Part shown: positions 48,163-61,000 of the stretch, one piece after another
Layout: every line of letters starts with the position of its first letter
Numbering within the stretch: the first letter of the stretch is position 1
Origin: Rhea pennata
Lineage: Eukaryota > Chordata > Aves > Rheiformes > Rheidae
Direction of reading: 5' to 3'
Assembly: GCF_028389875.1 (NCBI RefSeq)
Contig: NC_084663.1
Location: forward strand, 93,563,765-93,627,764
DNA: 64,000 nt
Notes under the pieces: generated by a model
What the model was told of the DNA's origin: nothing
Databases searched by the model: none
Seen by the model: only the letters and a program-made list of their open reading frames with translations
Position numbers and translations under genes: made by a program

Positions 48163-49555
48163 CCTTTCTGCAGTCATCATGCAGAGCAACAATTTTTTTT
48201 TACCCTTAAAAAGATCATACTTAATAATTCAGGTGTGTGCTTCATCAAAGGACCTAAATGTTTTGCAAGCAAGAATTGAGAGAAATTTCTTTGTCAGATT
48301 TTTTATTTCTATAAATAGATACCTAAGAAAATAGCTTATTTTCTATGGAAAGAAATAGCAGCAGTATTTGAATACCATTTCTTCATCCTAGCTGTAAACA
48401 GTAGTCTGTCTTGCTTTTTACTTAAAATTAAGTTCTGAATCCCTGGGGACAGAGCTCTAGCCTTAATCCTGAGTCCTGATTACCCTTGTTTTGTAATGCT
48501 TGTGAGGCACAGATGAGGAGTAGAAGGCTACTGGTGAGTGTTTTCCATACATAGGGTTGAGAAGAAAAAAACAGTGAGATACAGAGCTGTAGTGCTGCAT
48601 TCCAGCAACGCCTCAGTAAGAAGGGATTGTAAAGATGGCCTCACTCCTATGCATCTTCCATCTGCCCTGGGATGGAGGAATAACACATCCCAGGATTGAG
48701 GTATATGTAACCCCTTCTTGAAGAATATTGGTTCATCTTATTGATTAGATTCTTACATACCAAGTATACCTGAAATGCTATGGATTTACTAGCAATTGAT
48801 CTTCAGTGCCCTGGCAAAAGGAAGAAGTGTCACCAATACCTTTCTTCTGCTGAAATGGGAAGTGAAGTAATGTAGCCCTGATGATGGTAGGTTGTGGAAT
48901 GGCAAAGGTAGAAACAAGAATCCAAAACTCCCGACTTTCAGTCCCATACAAATTTCTAGACCATGGAGAGGGGAGAGAGAGCTCCCTAGGAAAGGAAGAA
49001 ATTGAGAACCAGAGTTGTCCAGTGAGAATACATTCTAGCAGTGGCAGAGGAGGGTAGATGAAACTGGGTGATAAAAACACCTGCATCTTTTTTACTATTT
49101 AGCCCTTAAAAGTGTTTTCACTAATGGAGCCACTATTGCACAGAAAATGTATATGGATTTTTCCCAGAATGACTACATCTAGTGGAAATATATACAGCCT
49201 TTGAAATTGTCATTCCAGCAGACTTCTAGCTAAGTGTTCAGCAGTACCTTTGGCTTCTGTCCTGTACACTGTTTAATTGCAGTACTTCCATTTATCACAC
49301 TAGGAACCCTTTAGCAGAATGGAATACCTGTTTTAATAGTTTGTCTTTGTGCCTTACACAGTGTTTTTTCAGTAGTTTCAATTTTTATATCTTATAAACT
49401 GTTATAAAATGAAGGTATAGAACAGGAATGAAAGAAATATAAAACTAAATATTTTTCTTTTTCCTTTTTTACTGTGTCACAAACTGTTGTCATTTTTCAC
49501 TGGAAAATAAAGACAATATTCTGCATGAATAAAGACAGCATTTTAATTTATATGT
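48163..49555 (+). other. F5: F5 3' untranslated region
   Basis: AT-rich sequence with no reading frame of note follows the F5 stop. It ends at a pair of poly(A) signals about 1.35 kb downstream. The exact cleavage site is not visible. Confidence 0.75.
49506..49533 (+). terminator. Two AATAAA poly(A) signals of F5
   Basis: AATAAA occurs at 49,506-49,511 and again at 49,528-49,533, inside an A/T-rich end. They are the likely 3'-end signals for the F5 transcript. Confidence 0.7.
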
Positions 49556-50281
49556 TTGCATTGACAATAGTACCTCTTTCACAAAAATTAGTGAAATTTT
49601 GCATTATAAACGTAACATTTTCTGATTGATAGTAAATTTCAATGACAAGTAGAATTTCTTTCAGATTGTGAAACTGTATGAATAATTGCTTAATTTTAGA
49701 AGATCAGTTGCTTAATGTTTTGTAATGGCACTTAATCTATTTTTATTTTTGATACAGCCATGAAATTGCAATGCGTGCCATATTCACTAACAGAAGAAAA
49801 AAATCCAAACTCTGGAGACAGGTTTTACCCTAGAAAACAAATAGTTAAATACTTGTAAACCTCAGCAGAACCAGGATTTTGTGTGGTCAGTGCTAACCAA
49901 TTAATGTTTATTAAGGCCATGATCTTAAAAGTTTTAAATAAGTAATTACTTCATCTTGTATGTGTAAAGTTAGACTAATTCATTGCAGGAGCAGGACCCA
50001 ATACCTCTGCGTCAGTTTTACAAGCTGGAGATTGATGCTACTTGCTAAAGGATAGGATTAGATTTTTTAATAGATGTATTTTACTAAATACAATAGATAA
50101 AATTCTATATAAAATTTTCTCTTAAAAAGTATAGGAGAAATTGAGTAGATTTGTTTATAATTTTCCATGATTAATACTTTCATAAAAATGGCATTTGTTA
50201 GATATACTATGTATTTTTAATTTACTGGTTTTCCTTTCTTTCTTTCTTTTTTTTTGGGGGGGTTATGACAAACACAAACAG

Positions 50282-50348
50282 CAAGCCAGAAGAGGGCTAC
50301 TACTCAGCAAGGGTAGAAGAAAGTAGAGAGAGTAGAAGAACCCCCAGG
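50282..50348 (+). other. Exon-like segment of unknown gene (candidate)
   Basis: A 67-nt stretch lies between AAACAG and GTATGAG. Only one frame is open; it reads KPEEGYYSARVEESRES and then RRTP. The composition would suit a polar cytoplasmic tail, but I do not recognise it. The stretch is purine-rich, so chance openness is possible. Confidence 0.18.
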
Positions 50349-51846
50349 TATGAGTGGCATTCACTCAAATGTATTCATTTTTAAAGGATGTCTGATATTA
50401 TTTGAAGGATTTATTGGTTATGAGGAAAGGACTTGCAGAAAGTTGTGATACTGTCCTGGCAAAGGACATAATGCCATATTTTAGATAAAAAGAAATCAAA
50501 GTATTTTTCTATGGGAAAGTGTGAGAAGTCATGTCATTTATGCTTTTAATTATTTAAGTAGTGTAATATCTAGTAATTAAGATCAGAAACATCAAAAACT
50601 TCAAACTCAGCCATTTTAATGCACATATATTCAAAAAGTAAAAAAAAGAAAAAAGAAAAAAGAAAAAAAAATAATTGGCAACATGGGCTGATGTGAGAGA
50701 ATATGATTTTCTATGGAAAAGAGTTTGTAACAGTTAAGTTTTTTCTTGAAAGTCCAGGCTATGGCAAACTTACTTGCTTATTGTATGCCTTTTATGTGAA
50801 AGCATTTCCACATGCAAATGGAGTGTGAAATTCTTGGTGCATATGTACAGCAAGGAAGATATGGAAGCATATCTGCACTGGATCTGCCAAAGTGAGGGTA
50901 AACTTTGTTTAGTGAGCCCTCAGATGACTCGAAAACAAAGAACTCGTCATTCATACAAAGCAGTCAGTTTAGATTGAATCTGCCTAAGCTTTTAGAAATT
51001 GTTAGTTAAAATGGTCAGACTTACACACCCTTTCACAAAACATGGAATGAAATCCTGTGGATGATGAAGTTATTTGAATAATTCACATGGCTCTCAAGGG
51101 AGCAAGAATTCCTGCAGTTCTTCCAAACTAAAGAAAAGATGCATTTCACAACGTAATGGTTTAAAAAATACAAAGTGTTTTGAACTGAGGGGAGAATGTG
51201 GTACCAAAGTTCAGAGTATTACCATCTTTCTTTACACATAAATCTGAGTGGATGCCTTCACAATGGTCTTTTAATCCAAAATATGAAGATACCTGTTTTT
51301 AGCCTTGAAGTAACATAATAATGGGGTTGCTGCACTCTATAGTTGTTTCAGCTTCCAGGAGGCCTTCAAGGGCCCAGCACAGAGCACCCCAATATGGCTG
51401 GCTTTGTATGAATTCCCATGCTTTTCTCGCAAGGTGCCAGACCATAACTGTTTCCTTTTGCTTTCCAGAGGTGGTGGCTGTACGACTTCCTTCTGACACT
51501 GGCAGTGTCTATGCTGCAGTTGGAAATGGGTGGAAGTATATGCAAATGCAGCTGGGCAGCTCTAAAGTAGTTACTGACAGCAGCAGCATAGTAGTTTTTT
51601 CTTCAGACCCTGACGCATTAGCCCAATATTCAGACAGGTTTGTACAGACTGCACTGTAAAGTATAGTTTAAAGCTGACTGAGGCAGGTTCACATACATTG
51701 GTAAGCACAACTCTTTCTTCGAAAGTCGATATACCCTCATTTTTTGCTGGTTTTTCTGCTGGCTGTTCTGACCCTAGCACCTGTGCTGTAGAGGTAGCTG
51801 AACTGAGTCTGAACTAGTTCTCATCTTCACCGAGGTTCCGAAGAGT

Positions 51847-52338
51847 TTGCAAGTGGGTGGTTCTCTCCACACCACTGGCATAGCAACGGGTGGTAGAGAC
51901 ACAAAGCTGCATATTATCTATGGATTAAAGTCAATGCAAATCATGCATCTATGTTCCCTCTCCCAGAAGCCTCCTCAGATGTGCATTAAAATAGAAGCAA
52001 AAGTGAAACATAAGCCCTGGGGCACTTTACATGTTAGAAATGTCGCCAAGTGTGCAGAGCAAAAACAAGGAATTACCAATGTGAAGTGCCAGGAGACTTG
52101 TATGAAAAAAACTGTTACACAAGTTGGAATCTGGCCAGGACTCCAGACAAATATTGTGCCCAGTGACGATGCTCTCCCCCATCCTGAAATGGCCAGAAAC
52201 ACTGGTGGTTCGATCAGGATTTTAGGACTGTGCCAAGGGGCAACAGAAGGGTTACAATTTCATGAGCAGTGCTGCTCAGTAGGTATCTTTTATCAGAGGA
52301 AAAGGCCTGTGGGAAACATACCTATCGGAGGAAGGTAA
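51847..52338 (+). other. Unassigned open reading stretch, cysteine-rich
   Basis: A frame is open for about 163 codons, long for this base composition, with about ten cysteines in the predicted peptide. An ATG-type start is not evident, no splice pattern is clear, and I recognise no domain. It could be an old mobile-element or gene remnant, part of a non-coding transcript, or chance. Confidence 0.2.
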
Positions 52339-55300
52339 AGGTTGTACTCATGAACGCAGGGGTGCTAGGGAAGACTGTTATAGTATGTTACTACTTAGCA
52401 CCATAGAAATAAGATGCAACAGTATCCTGGAGTGACCAACTGCTGTTTTGTATTAGTGAGTCATTCATTCCACTTGATCACGTTGAATGTTCTTATTGCT
52501 CTCAGTCCTACATTCTGTTTGTTTATTCACGCTAGCTGTGCATCATAACTAGTTTATCCACCCACACTCTCCTATCATTGCTGTGCCTTGTTCCCCTTTT
52601 ATTTGTCACACCCAGTAGTTGCATCATGCTTTAATTACAATAATTTCTTCTGGGCAGGGACTTCATCTTCCTCAATGTTTGTACAGCAAACATTGTTTGT
52701 TTCCAAAATGAGACATGGAATCATTCACAGGGTTCCTGGGCACATCTGTGACACCATTCCTGATGGGAACAATACTGTGTTAAGCCCACTGTGACCCAGG
52801 TATGTCTAAAACGCATAGACTGATCCAAATCGACCTGTATGCTTCTACATTTAATGACAGTACTGGGTAAGTTTTTCTTTATCTCTACTCAATCCATTGC
52901 TTCCTTCTCTTTATAACACCTACTACTGTAGTCTGTGTTAGCACTTCCTGTGAAAATGTGTACATCGGTGTCCCCTATTTGTAGCAGACTTAAGTGACAT
53001 TTCTAATTTTCTCCCTGCTTAGCTTACTGTAAAATACTTCAAAACCAACATTATGCTGGTAATGGAAATTTATTGTGCTGTACAACATGATGCCTCTTAG
53101 ACTAAGCATTAATCTGATATCCCATTGAAAGTTATTCCATAAATGAATTCTTCAGCCATGGATGTCTTATTTCTAATAGCTGTGTGCTTCAGCCTGCAAT
53201 GTGTCAAATGCATAGACTGCTGTGGTATGCTGTGGGTAGTGGCAGTTCTCTACCAGAGGCTCTAGATAGCAACCTGTTACCTAACTGCTTAATTTTGCAG
53301 AGAAGGCTACAGTTAGTCCTAAGGCTTCTGCAGGTCTTTGTATCTTGGCTTTTATACAGGGTTCTCTATCAGCTGTGTTCCTGTAAACTGCAGTGCTGCT
53401 TTTTTTTCCCTCTCTCTCTTCTCTCTATTCCCCTCAGCACAGCTTTCAGGATATACTTGGTTTAGGAGAAAAAGAAATAATAAAACCAAAGATACAGTAT
53501 CTGAGCAAGGAATGATCCGTGTTAAAGCTTTTGAATTAACCCTTCATTGCTACATAATTTTGTAAGTCTCCCGTTCAGAGCCCCAAAATAATTAAAAGGA
53601 TCGGTCAGGGGAAGCTAGAAGAGATGGACATCCAAGGTTGCATCCAGTCTTCTGTTGTTACATATAGATGTTATCAATAGGCCTTATTGTAAACTAATCT
53701 CATATCATTTCAGAAATAACTTGCTTTATGGTTCTCACTACTCCTGTTGGATCAAGTATGCATCATAGTTAACAGAGTCTACCTCCCCAAGTTAATTACA
53801 ATATCCAAAATCATAAAAACATTGAAGTAATTTGCTGTCTTTTCTCATGTTCGTGTGCCTTTGTTCCATGTGTACTCAGCAAAGGACATACCTATTTTAC
53901 TCTCTGCTTTTGGCTAGTCTCAGAGTCATTTGTACCATGTTAATGTTAAATACTGGCTTCACAAGAGTATGGGAAGCTCTTACTTTACGGAAACTTTTTT
54001 TTCCAAACAACATAGGATGACTTTAAGGGAACTTTTCTTGCACACAGGTCTTACAAATTCCTCCACATGAACTGCAAGCCAAAACTGGTTAACAGTACCC
54101 CTCCCTGGTACATTTTTATGTGAAACCTGTAAGAGTTTATGGTTTGGGTAAGATGTGGCCTTAAAACCTTACTGAGTCTGAGATTGAACTGTGCATTTAG
54201 ATGAATTGCTTGTGTCTCACACTGAATCAAACACCCTCAGGATGATCCCACCCTAGATTCAGACAAAAGAGATGCTTAGTTCCTAGCACTAAGGAAAGGA
54301 GCAACAGGGTCCTGCTGAAGGGCTTGGTATAATTTTTTCTAACAACATGCCAGCAGCAGTTTCTGAGATGGATTTGAAAATGTGGAGAGTTCTGGGCGAG
54401 TGCAAATTTCAAGCTTCCTTTGTGCAACAGAGGAGCAGGGAAAACACAGCTGGGATATCCCATGGAGCCCTTTGGCATACTACAGCCCGACGTTTTATGG
54501 AGGTGAGGTTTCTTCTAAAGTGACTGTATGAGGAAACCCATACACCCTGAAGACAGTTCTGAGTGGCCAAGTAACCCAGCACAGATGTTATCAGCAAAAG
54601 AGTGAACTAGTAAGGGACCGAGGATCTGCATCCATCGGAATTCAGTAGGAAAGGCCCTGAAGGACAGTGGGCACTGACCTGAAGCCTGCAGCCTCTGTGT
54701 TAAGGTGAGAGTCTCAGAAATGCACAGTCCCCACATCTTGGGCTTTTCTGCAGTCAAGTATAAATCTACTCAATTAGCATTTAATTTAATGCAAGTTGCA
54801 TTATTGTATCCAAGATCAGACCCGAATTTTAAATGGATTCCTTATGGCTTTGATTTTCTGTTGAAATTTTAACCTCAAGATATCAGCTTGCCAGTTCTCT
54901 TCCCTCCATGATACGGACTCTACTGGATAAATCAGTCTCAGGTTCTGTCCAATGCTACTGCATGACTTATGTGCTCATATAAAATGTTACTCACTGGGAT
55001 GTGTTCAGGCGATATATAAGCCAGAGTTGGATCTAGAGAGGGCAGCCATCACACAGCGTGTCAACACTGTAACTTTCATTCATTCAGTCCAGGTCATACA
55101 TATGCGGGTGGTACCTGTGTCTGACAGACTTGCATGGGCTGTTATGATATTGAAAGATTTGACAACTATTTCTATGTACTATTATTTATATGGAAGCCCT
55201 CATAATAAGACCAATCATAGCAATCATTCAGACTGGTCAAACCTTTCCGGCAAGACGATGATTCTATCTGGAAAAGTGGTTTCATCCTGCATAGAACATA

Positions 55301-57241
55301 GTCTTTTTCATAACACTCTTCACATCTGATTGGCAAGCTAGAAACAAGCTAACACATAACTTTGAAATGAAATAAATCATTGTTCAGTGTTAATATAAAT
55401 TGTAAGGTTATTTTCGCTTGGCTTAATAATTAAAAAAAAAAAAAAAAAAGTTTTACAGCTGAAGGTTAGAAAATTTTCTCCTATTCTTGCTTCTTTATTT
55501 TTAAACCTCCTATTCTTTTCCCACTGAAAAAGAGGTATCTTCATTGAGAGGTTAGGGACCAGGTAAGATTTTTTTTTCCCACAGCTTATGTTTTTTTGCA
55601 TTTTGGGAAAAAAAGGAAAAAGTTTGGAAGTTTTGAGGTTTTCTTTTAACTTTACCTTTTTCCCATAGAGTGAAGGGGCAGAGAGAGAAAATGGGAAGGA
55701 AGACTGGGGGAAGGAAAGATAGCAGTAAAAATCCAAGGAATAAATTTTAGGCTTGTTTCTAGAAGCTGAAAATGTTCGTGAAAACAGAATAAAGTGAGTT
55801 CTTTGGAGAACAAAAGAAACTCTGAGAAAATCTGGAGTATTTCAGTCAAAATATTCCAGGTTGTCTTTCTTAGCATTTTTTGGAGAAATCTAGGTTCCCT
55901 TATTGACTATCTGTGTAACAAAGTAACTGTATTGACAAAACTCACTCCACCCCAGCCAACTCCCCTCCAGAAACAGCAGTTGAGCCCCAGGGGTTTAACT
56001 CCGGGGATTCCTAATGAGGAGGTGACTGAGGCCACCCATCACACCCTCTGAGCGACTTGGAGTTTGTGAGAACCGCTGCCCCTCAGCTGGGCGCACCATG
56101 GTTCCTCCAAAGCGTTAGTCCTTCTTTGTGGCTCTGCTCAGCACGCAGCAATGAAACCAGCAGGGAGATGCCAGCTATTGCCTCATTCTGTCAGCCCATG
56201 CCCTCCCCTTACCTGCACCCGAGCCGTGTGCTGACAGTGCAGAGGGGCTGTGAGAGCCACGTGAGAGGGGGCTGTTTGCTTCCCCATTGCAATTTGTTTA
56301 GCAGTTGCTAAAGTCGTTGCTTTGGCCCTTTCTACTCTAGCCATGCTGCTTTAAGAGATCAGCAGTTCCTTGCAAATGGCTAAGATGGATGCTACCATTA
56401 ATAGGAGCTGATACTTTCTGTTTAGAGTTTTGCTTCAAGCTAAGGTAAGGCAAAATGTCTACCATTGTCTTTATTTTTTCTTTTTTTCTGCATGCTAAGA
56501 AACCTACAAACAAAAGAGGACATGCAGCTGCTGAGGAGCAATGGTCTGAGAACAAATAAAAGGAAATTTTGTTTGACCCAGCATATAGCCAGCAAGCAGC
56601 AAATCACTGACACCAGGTGGTACAGCAGTGAAATGTCTGAGTTTTACAGAAAGCTGAATAATCTTATGGCCCTCATACCTTTCGTAGCTATGCATGTTAA
56701 GCTATAATGATGGAAGTAAATAAAATCCTGTGGTTCAAGGAATCTATTCTGGGCGCTCAGAAGCACCTGTTCTTGCCTCCCGGCTATGCATAGCCAGATG
56801 CCTTCATAGATCTTTTATTTTGCTTCCTCAGGTATTGGCTGCAGCTAGGAGGCACGATACATGATTGCACAGGGGGCAGGTCTGAGCCGTGGTGTGAATT
56901 TTCTGTGGCATTAGTCAGCTTGGAGAACAAAGCACAGGTGCAGAGGAGAAGCCACGGCAGCAATAGCAATGGAGTTGTGACTGTGGGAGCGGAGTACGGG
57001 GAGAGAGAAAGCAGGTAGGTAGAAAGATGACGTGGGGTAACCTGAGAAGGAGAACAACAAACAGCTTCGAGAAGGGCTGCAAAAACCTTGAGAATAGTCC
57101 TGGGCAAAGCTTTTGGAGAATTGCTTTGAATGCAATGTTTTTTTTCTTCTCTTGTCGGACTATTTCTTCTGACAGGATAACAAGGTGAAGTTTTTATTAA
57201 TCCAAGGAAGTGCTTCCAGCTCTGATCTTGCTACAGGGAAG

Positions 57242-57284
57242 AATAAAATAAAATAAAATAAAATAAAATAAAATAAAATAAATC
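57242..57284 (+). repeat. (AAAAT)n pentanucleotide microsatellite
   Basis: About eight uninterrupted units of an A-rich pentamer (AATAA/AAAAT register), about 100 bp before the start of the SLC19A2 CpG island. Confidence 0.95.
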
Positions 57285-57379
57285 AGCAACTGGATTAATT
57301 TGGGACCAGAGAAGAAAAGAACAAGAACAGCCCGGAAGGCAGAGGATCTCTTTACATTACCTCAGAGGAAAGCCTTGTG

Positions 57380-58080
57380 CTTCCCCTCAGGGAAAGGGCG
57401 GCGATGGGGAGGCTGTGGGGGACCGCGGTGCGTGGCGGCATCTCGGCAGCGGCAGGAGGGGCCTCAGCGCGGCTGTCGGGGAGCGCCGTGACCGTGTCCC
57501 CTCCCCCTACAACGCGCCGGGGCCGCGGAAGCCAACGGACCGCCCCGCGCCCAAGCGTCCGTTACGGCCCCAGCGCCCCGCCCCCCGCCGAGGGGGGAGG
57601 GGCGCCCCCGCCAAGCTCGCGCCCCTGCCCCGCTCGCGCCCCGCCGCCACGTGCTTGCCCTCACACCGCCCTCCCCTGGAAGAGGCGGCGGCGCCCAATC
57701 AGAGGGCAGCGCGGCGTCCCGCCCCACCGGGCGTCGGCCAATGGCCTTGAAGAGCAGCGCCGCGGCCCGCCGGCTAGAGGTGCCTTTGCGAGGTGGCGGC
57801 GGCGGCAGGAGCCGCCTGGGACGGGGCTGCGGCCACCCCCCCCCCGCCCCGTTCTCTTCCCCCCTCCCGGTACCGGCCCGTCATGGCGGGGGCGCGGGGG
57901 GCCCGGACGGGCGGCGGGCGCTGCTGGGCGCTGCCCACGGCGCTGCTCTGCGCCTACGGCTTCTTCTGCAGCGTGCGGCCCTCCGAACCCTTCCTCACCC
58001 GCTACCTGCTGGGGCCGCACAAGAACCTCACCCAGAGCCAGGTACCGGCGCGGGCGCGCCTGTGCGCACGTATATACGTA
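57380..58080 (+). promoter_or_regulatory. SLC19A2 CpG island promoter
   Basis: A sharply GC-rich, CpG-dense block in an otherwise AT-rich region covers the SLC19A2 first exon. It has a CACGTG E-box (57,648-57,653), two CCAAT boxes (57,695-57,699, in CCAATCAG, an NF-Y-type site, and 57,738-57,742) and several GC-box-like CCGCCC/GGGGCGG runs. There is no TATA box near the start. This is the usual layout of a broadly expressed housekeeping-type promoter. Long open frames on both strands here are by-products of base composition. Confidence 0.85.
57883..58041 (+). CDS. SLC19A2: SLC19A2 exon 1
   Basis: ATG at 57,883 (context CCGTCATGG) starts [12 protein letters not shown], followed by membrane segment 1 ([12 protein letters not shown]) and the family motif region [19 protein letters not shown]. 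Human has Pro where this has Arg40. The N-terminus is shorter than human. An in-frame GTG at 57,793 is ignored. Donor is GTACCG after CAG. Confidence 0.94.
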
Positions 58081-61000
58081 TGCATGCATTTTAAAATAAT
58101 TTTTCTCAAGTACCTTGGTGACGGAGGGTTACTGCTGTGTCTTCCCCTTGCAGGTGTTCAACGAGATTTACCCGGTGTGGACCTATTCCTACCTGGTGCT
58201 GCTGTTCCCGGTATTCCTGGCCACTGATTACCTCCGATACAAGCCCGTGGTGCTGCTGCAGGGCCTGAGCCTCATCGTGACGTGGTTCATGCTGCTGTAC
58301 GCCCAGGGGCTGCTAGCCATCCAGTTCCTCGAGTTCTTCTATGGTGTGGGCACTGCCACAGACATTGCCTACTACTCCTACATCTACAGCGTCGTTGACT
58401 TGAACTGGTACCAGAAAGTCACTAGTTATTGCCGGAGTGCCACTCTGGTGGGCTACACTGTGGGCTCGGTCTCCGGGCAGGTCCTTGTGTCGGTGGCAGG
58501 CTGGTCCCTCTTCAGCTTAAATGTTATCTCCCTAACCTCTGTGTCCATTGCCTTTGGTATGGCCTGGTTTCTGCCGATGCCCCAGAAAAGTCTTTTCTTT
58601 CACCATGTCTCAAGTCAGCAGATTAGTAGGGAAATGAAAGTCATAGACTGTAAAAATGGATCTGCTGTCCAAGATCATCCTGACATGCAGAGGATGCCTG
58701 GTTGGGAGGATGAGACAAAAGTTCCCTTAAATGAGGAAGAGCTACCATCACAGAAGCAGGTAAGCTACATCCTGGGTTGAAATAAACAGAAGATGTAATG
58801 CTGTTGTGGCTGTTGTATGTACATGTATGTGTGTACACACACACATATACATACATACTTGTGTGTGTGTATATATATATATACAAACACACATGTACAA
58901 CTGTTTTGTGTGTGTGTATATGTGTGTGTGTGTGTATGTTTTGCAAGTGTTGTGTGAGTTGTTCTGCGAGGCACAGAGTGATGGGGTTTTATGTTATGAT
59001 TCTGGAAGGAAGCTGCAGTATTCCTTGTGAGATAACACTGGTATATTACAGATGTACAGAATTTAGCTAAGTTCCAGGAAACATCTTTGCGTAATCAGAG
59101 TTTAAATACAATCTGCCAGAACACTAGGGGCTAAGCCAGCAGCATCCTGCTTTTGTGGGCTATGTAACTTAAAGTCACTGAGGGCAGTTATATATCCTGT
59201 TCATTACAGATACCTGACCACATCCATGGAAAAAAAGCATACGAGTGCTGTCCTTCCATCAGCGATGGCATGTGTTAGGTCTTGTGATGAGCAAAGCAGC
59301 CTCCAGTTTTGAGGCTTGATGCCTGTGCCCAGTTGCTTGATGGGACAGGTCTCTGCCATGTGTCAGCTAGGTAATATGCATTTATAAGAGCCCAGCATGG
59401 CAGGGAGGCTTCAAGGCCCAGGTGGAGGCTCTGATGTTGTTTAGGCTTGGATGGCATTAGCTTGGTCGATAAGAGGGTCCCAAGATGGGTTTGGAAGTGA
59501 AGTGTCAAATCAGCTCAAAGAAAATGGAGGAGGTTTGGTGGGGAGAGAGGTCACTGCTGCTCTTTCCTCAGGAGGAAGTTGTGCTGGTTTTGAGAACAGG
59601 GCAGAAAGTAGCCACTGCTGTGGGTTTAGCAAACTAAAAGGGAATTCACTTGTAAGCCAGCCGCTTGACTGAAAGAAATGAGGAATTGGTGTGTGTGTGT
59701 GTGTGTGTATCTATCTATATTTATTTTAAGACAAAACCAGAGAAATAGATGTGTGTAGGCTGTGCTGTTCCTGTATATGTCAGAGTTGTGGTTTGAATAT
59801 CCGCATGGGGAGGGGAGAGGGGCTTGGTGCTGGCTGTGTTAGCTGAGGCTAGAGAGGAAGCATCAGGGGTTGCTTTCAGCTTGTGCCTCTTCAAGCTGCA
59901 ACTGGGAATTCAAAGAATTAACATTCCAGGGAACTAATCCTTTCCCTATCCAGCCTAGTTCTGCAAGACCCAGCTGCTGAGACAGCAGGGAAAAATACTG
60001 AATAATAATAATAATTAAAAAAAAAGCATTCTTTATTTTGCTTTGCCTTCCAGTGGGAAGAAAAGGATGTTCCAGAGAAGAATCAAGTATTTGTAGCGTA
60101 ATATCTGAATTGGTGAATTTGAAGGCCTTTTCCCTTGGCCTTTGGCTCAGGGAACACCTCACACAGTCCTAGTCAGAGTGGGGCTATTTTCAGATACTGG
60201 CGTCAGTGCTCGAAGGGTACTTTCCTTACCAGGCCTCCTGGTGCCAGCAGTGGAAACAGCATAGCCATTTTCATGATAGCTTGTGAATGCTTTTGGAGAT
60301 TTTCTGTTTTAAGGGTAGGGATGGCTTTATTGAGGCAATTAAAAGCAGAAGTATCTTGAGCCATAGTGTACTTAACATATTGAGATTAAAACACCTTAAA
60401 GCATCTAAAATTCCGTGCCAGTAATGACTAAGGGATTAGTATCAATTATCTGTCCCTCTTTCTTTTGTCTCATTCCCAAACTATGAGAGCAAGGGTGGTT
60501 CTAAACTAATGGTGAAAATTTTTAAATAGATGTGAATTTGCTTAGTTCAGTTATAAAAGTATACAGTGTATACTTAGTTTGGTATATAAAAGTTGAGAAG
60601 CATTCAGATGTGATTGTAGTCCTCATTACTAAGGAAATGGTAATCGCACTGTGTGAACCCAAATTAATGGCTATATGAGAAATTGTACTGAAGAAGTATT
60701 TCCAGATGGTGGACGGACAAAGGCTTCTTCTGGATCATCAGGCACCTGCTTGTGTAGAACTTGCTGAATCAGTTTTCGCAGCATATATGACAGTTCCCTT
60801 CCTTGGTTTTCCTGTACCAAAACCTGCACTTCGTACAAAAACTTCTGTTTGAGAGTTATGTTGCTAATATCACAGAATCAGTAGGTTGGAAGGGGCCTCT
60901 GGAGATCGTCTAGTCCAACCTGCCTTTTATATAAAATAGTGTGTGTGCACACACACACACGCTCTTACTTTGCCTTCAGCTGATCTCTTTCTATGTGGTT

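Larger units (their letters stand above)
49556..57240. other. Intergenic region between F5 and SLC19A2
   Basis: I find no gene I can name in these 7.7 kb. It holds A-rich tracts (50,639-50,671 with A6G-type units; 55,432-55,449, 18 A), an exon-like segment at 50,282-50,348, and an unexplained open stretch around 51.8-52.3 kb. GC content rises from about 56 kb toward the SLC19A2 CpG island. Confidence 0.6.

Noticed and set aside
55432-55449. 18-A run as a sign of a processed pseudogene tail
   Set aside because: The sequence before it has no gene-like content and there is no matching target-site duplication that I can see.
57793-57882. Upstream in-frame start for SLC19A2
   Set aside because: The frame begins with GTG and reads a low-complexity Ala/Pro peptide. 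The ATG at 57,883 has a reasonable context and gives an N-terminus ending in the family's first membrane segment.
57377-58099. Long open frames of 110-240 codons on both strands of the CpG island
   Set aside because: They are rich in Pro, Arg, Ala and Gly, overlap each other on both strands, and arise from high GC with few stop codons. Only the SLC19A2 exon 1 frame has homology.
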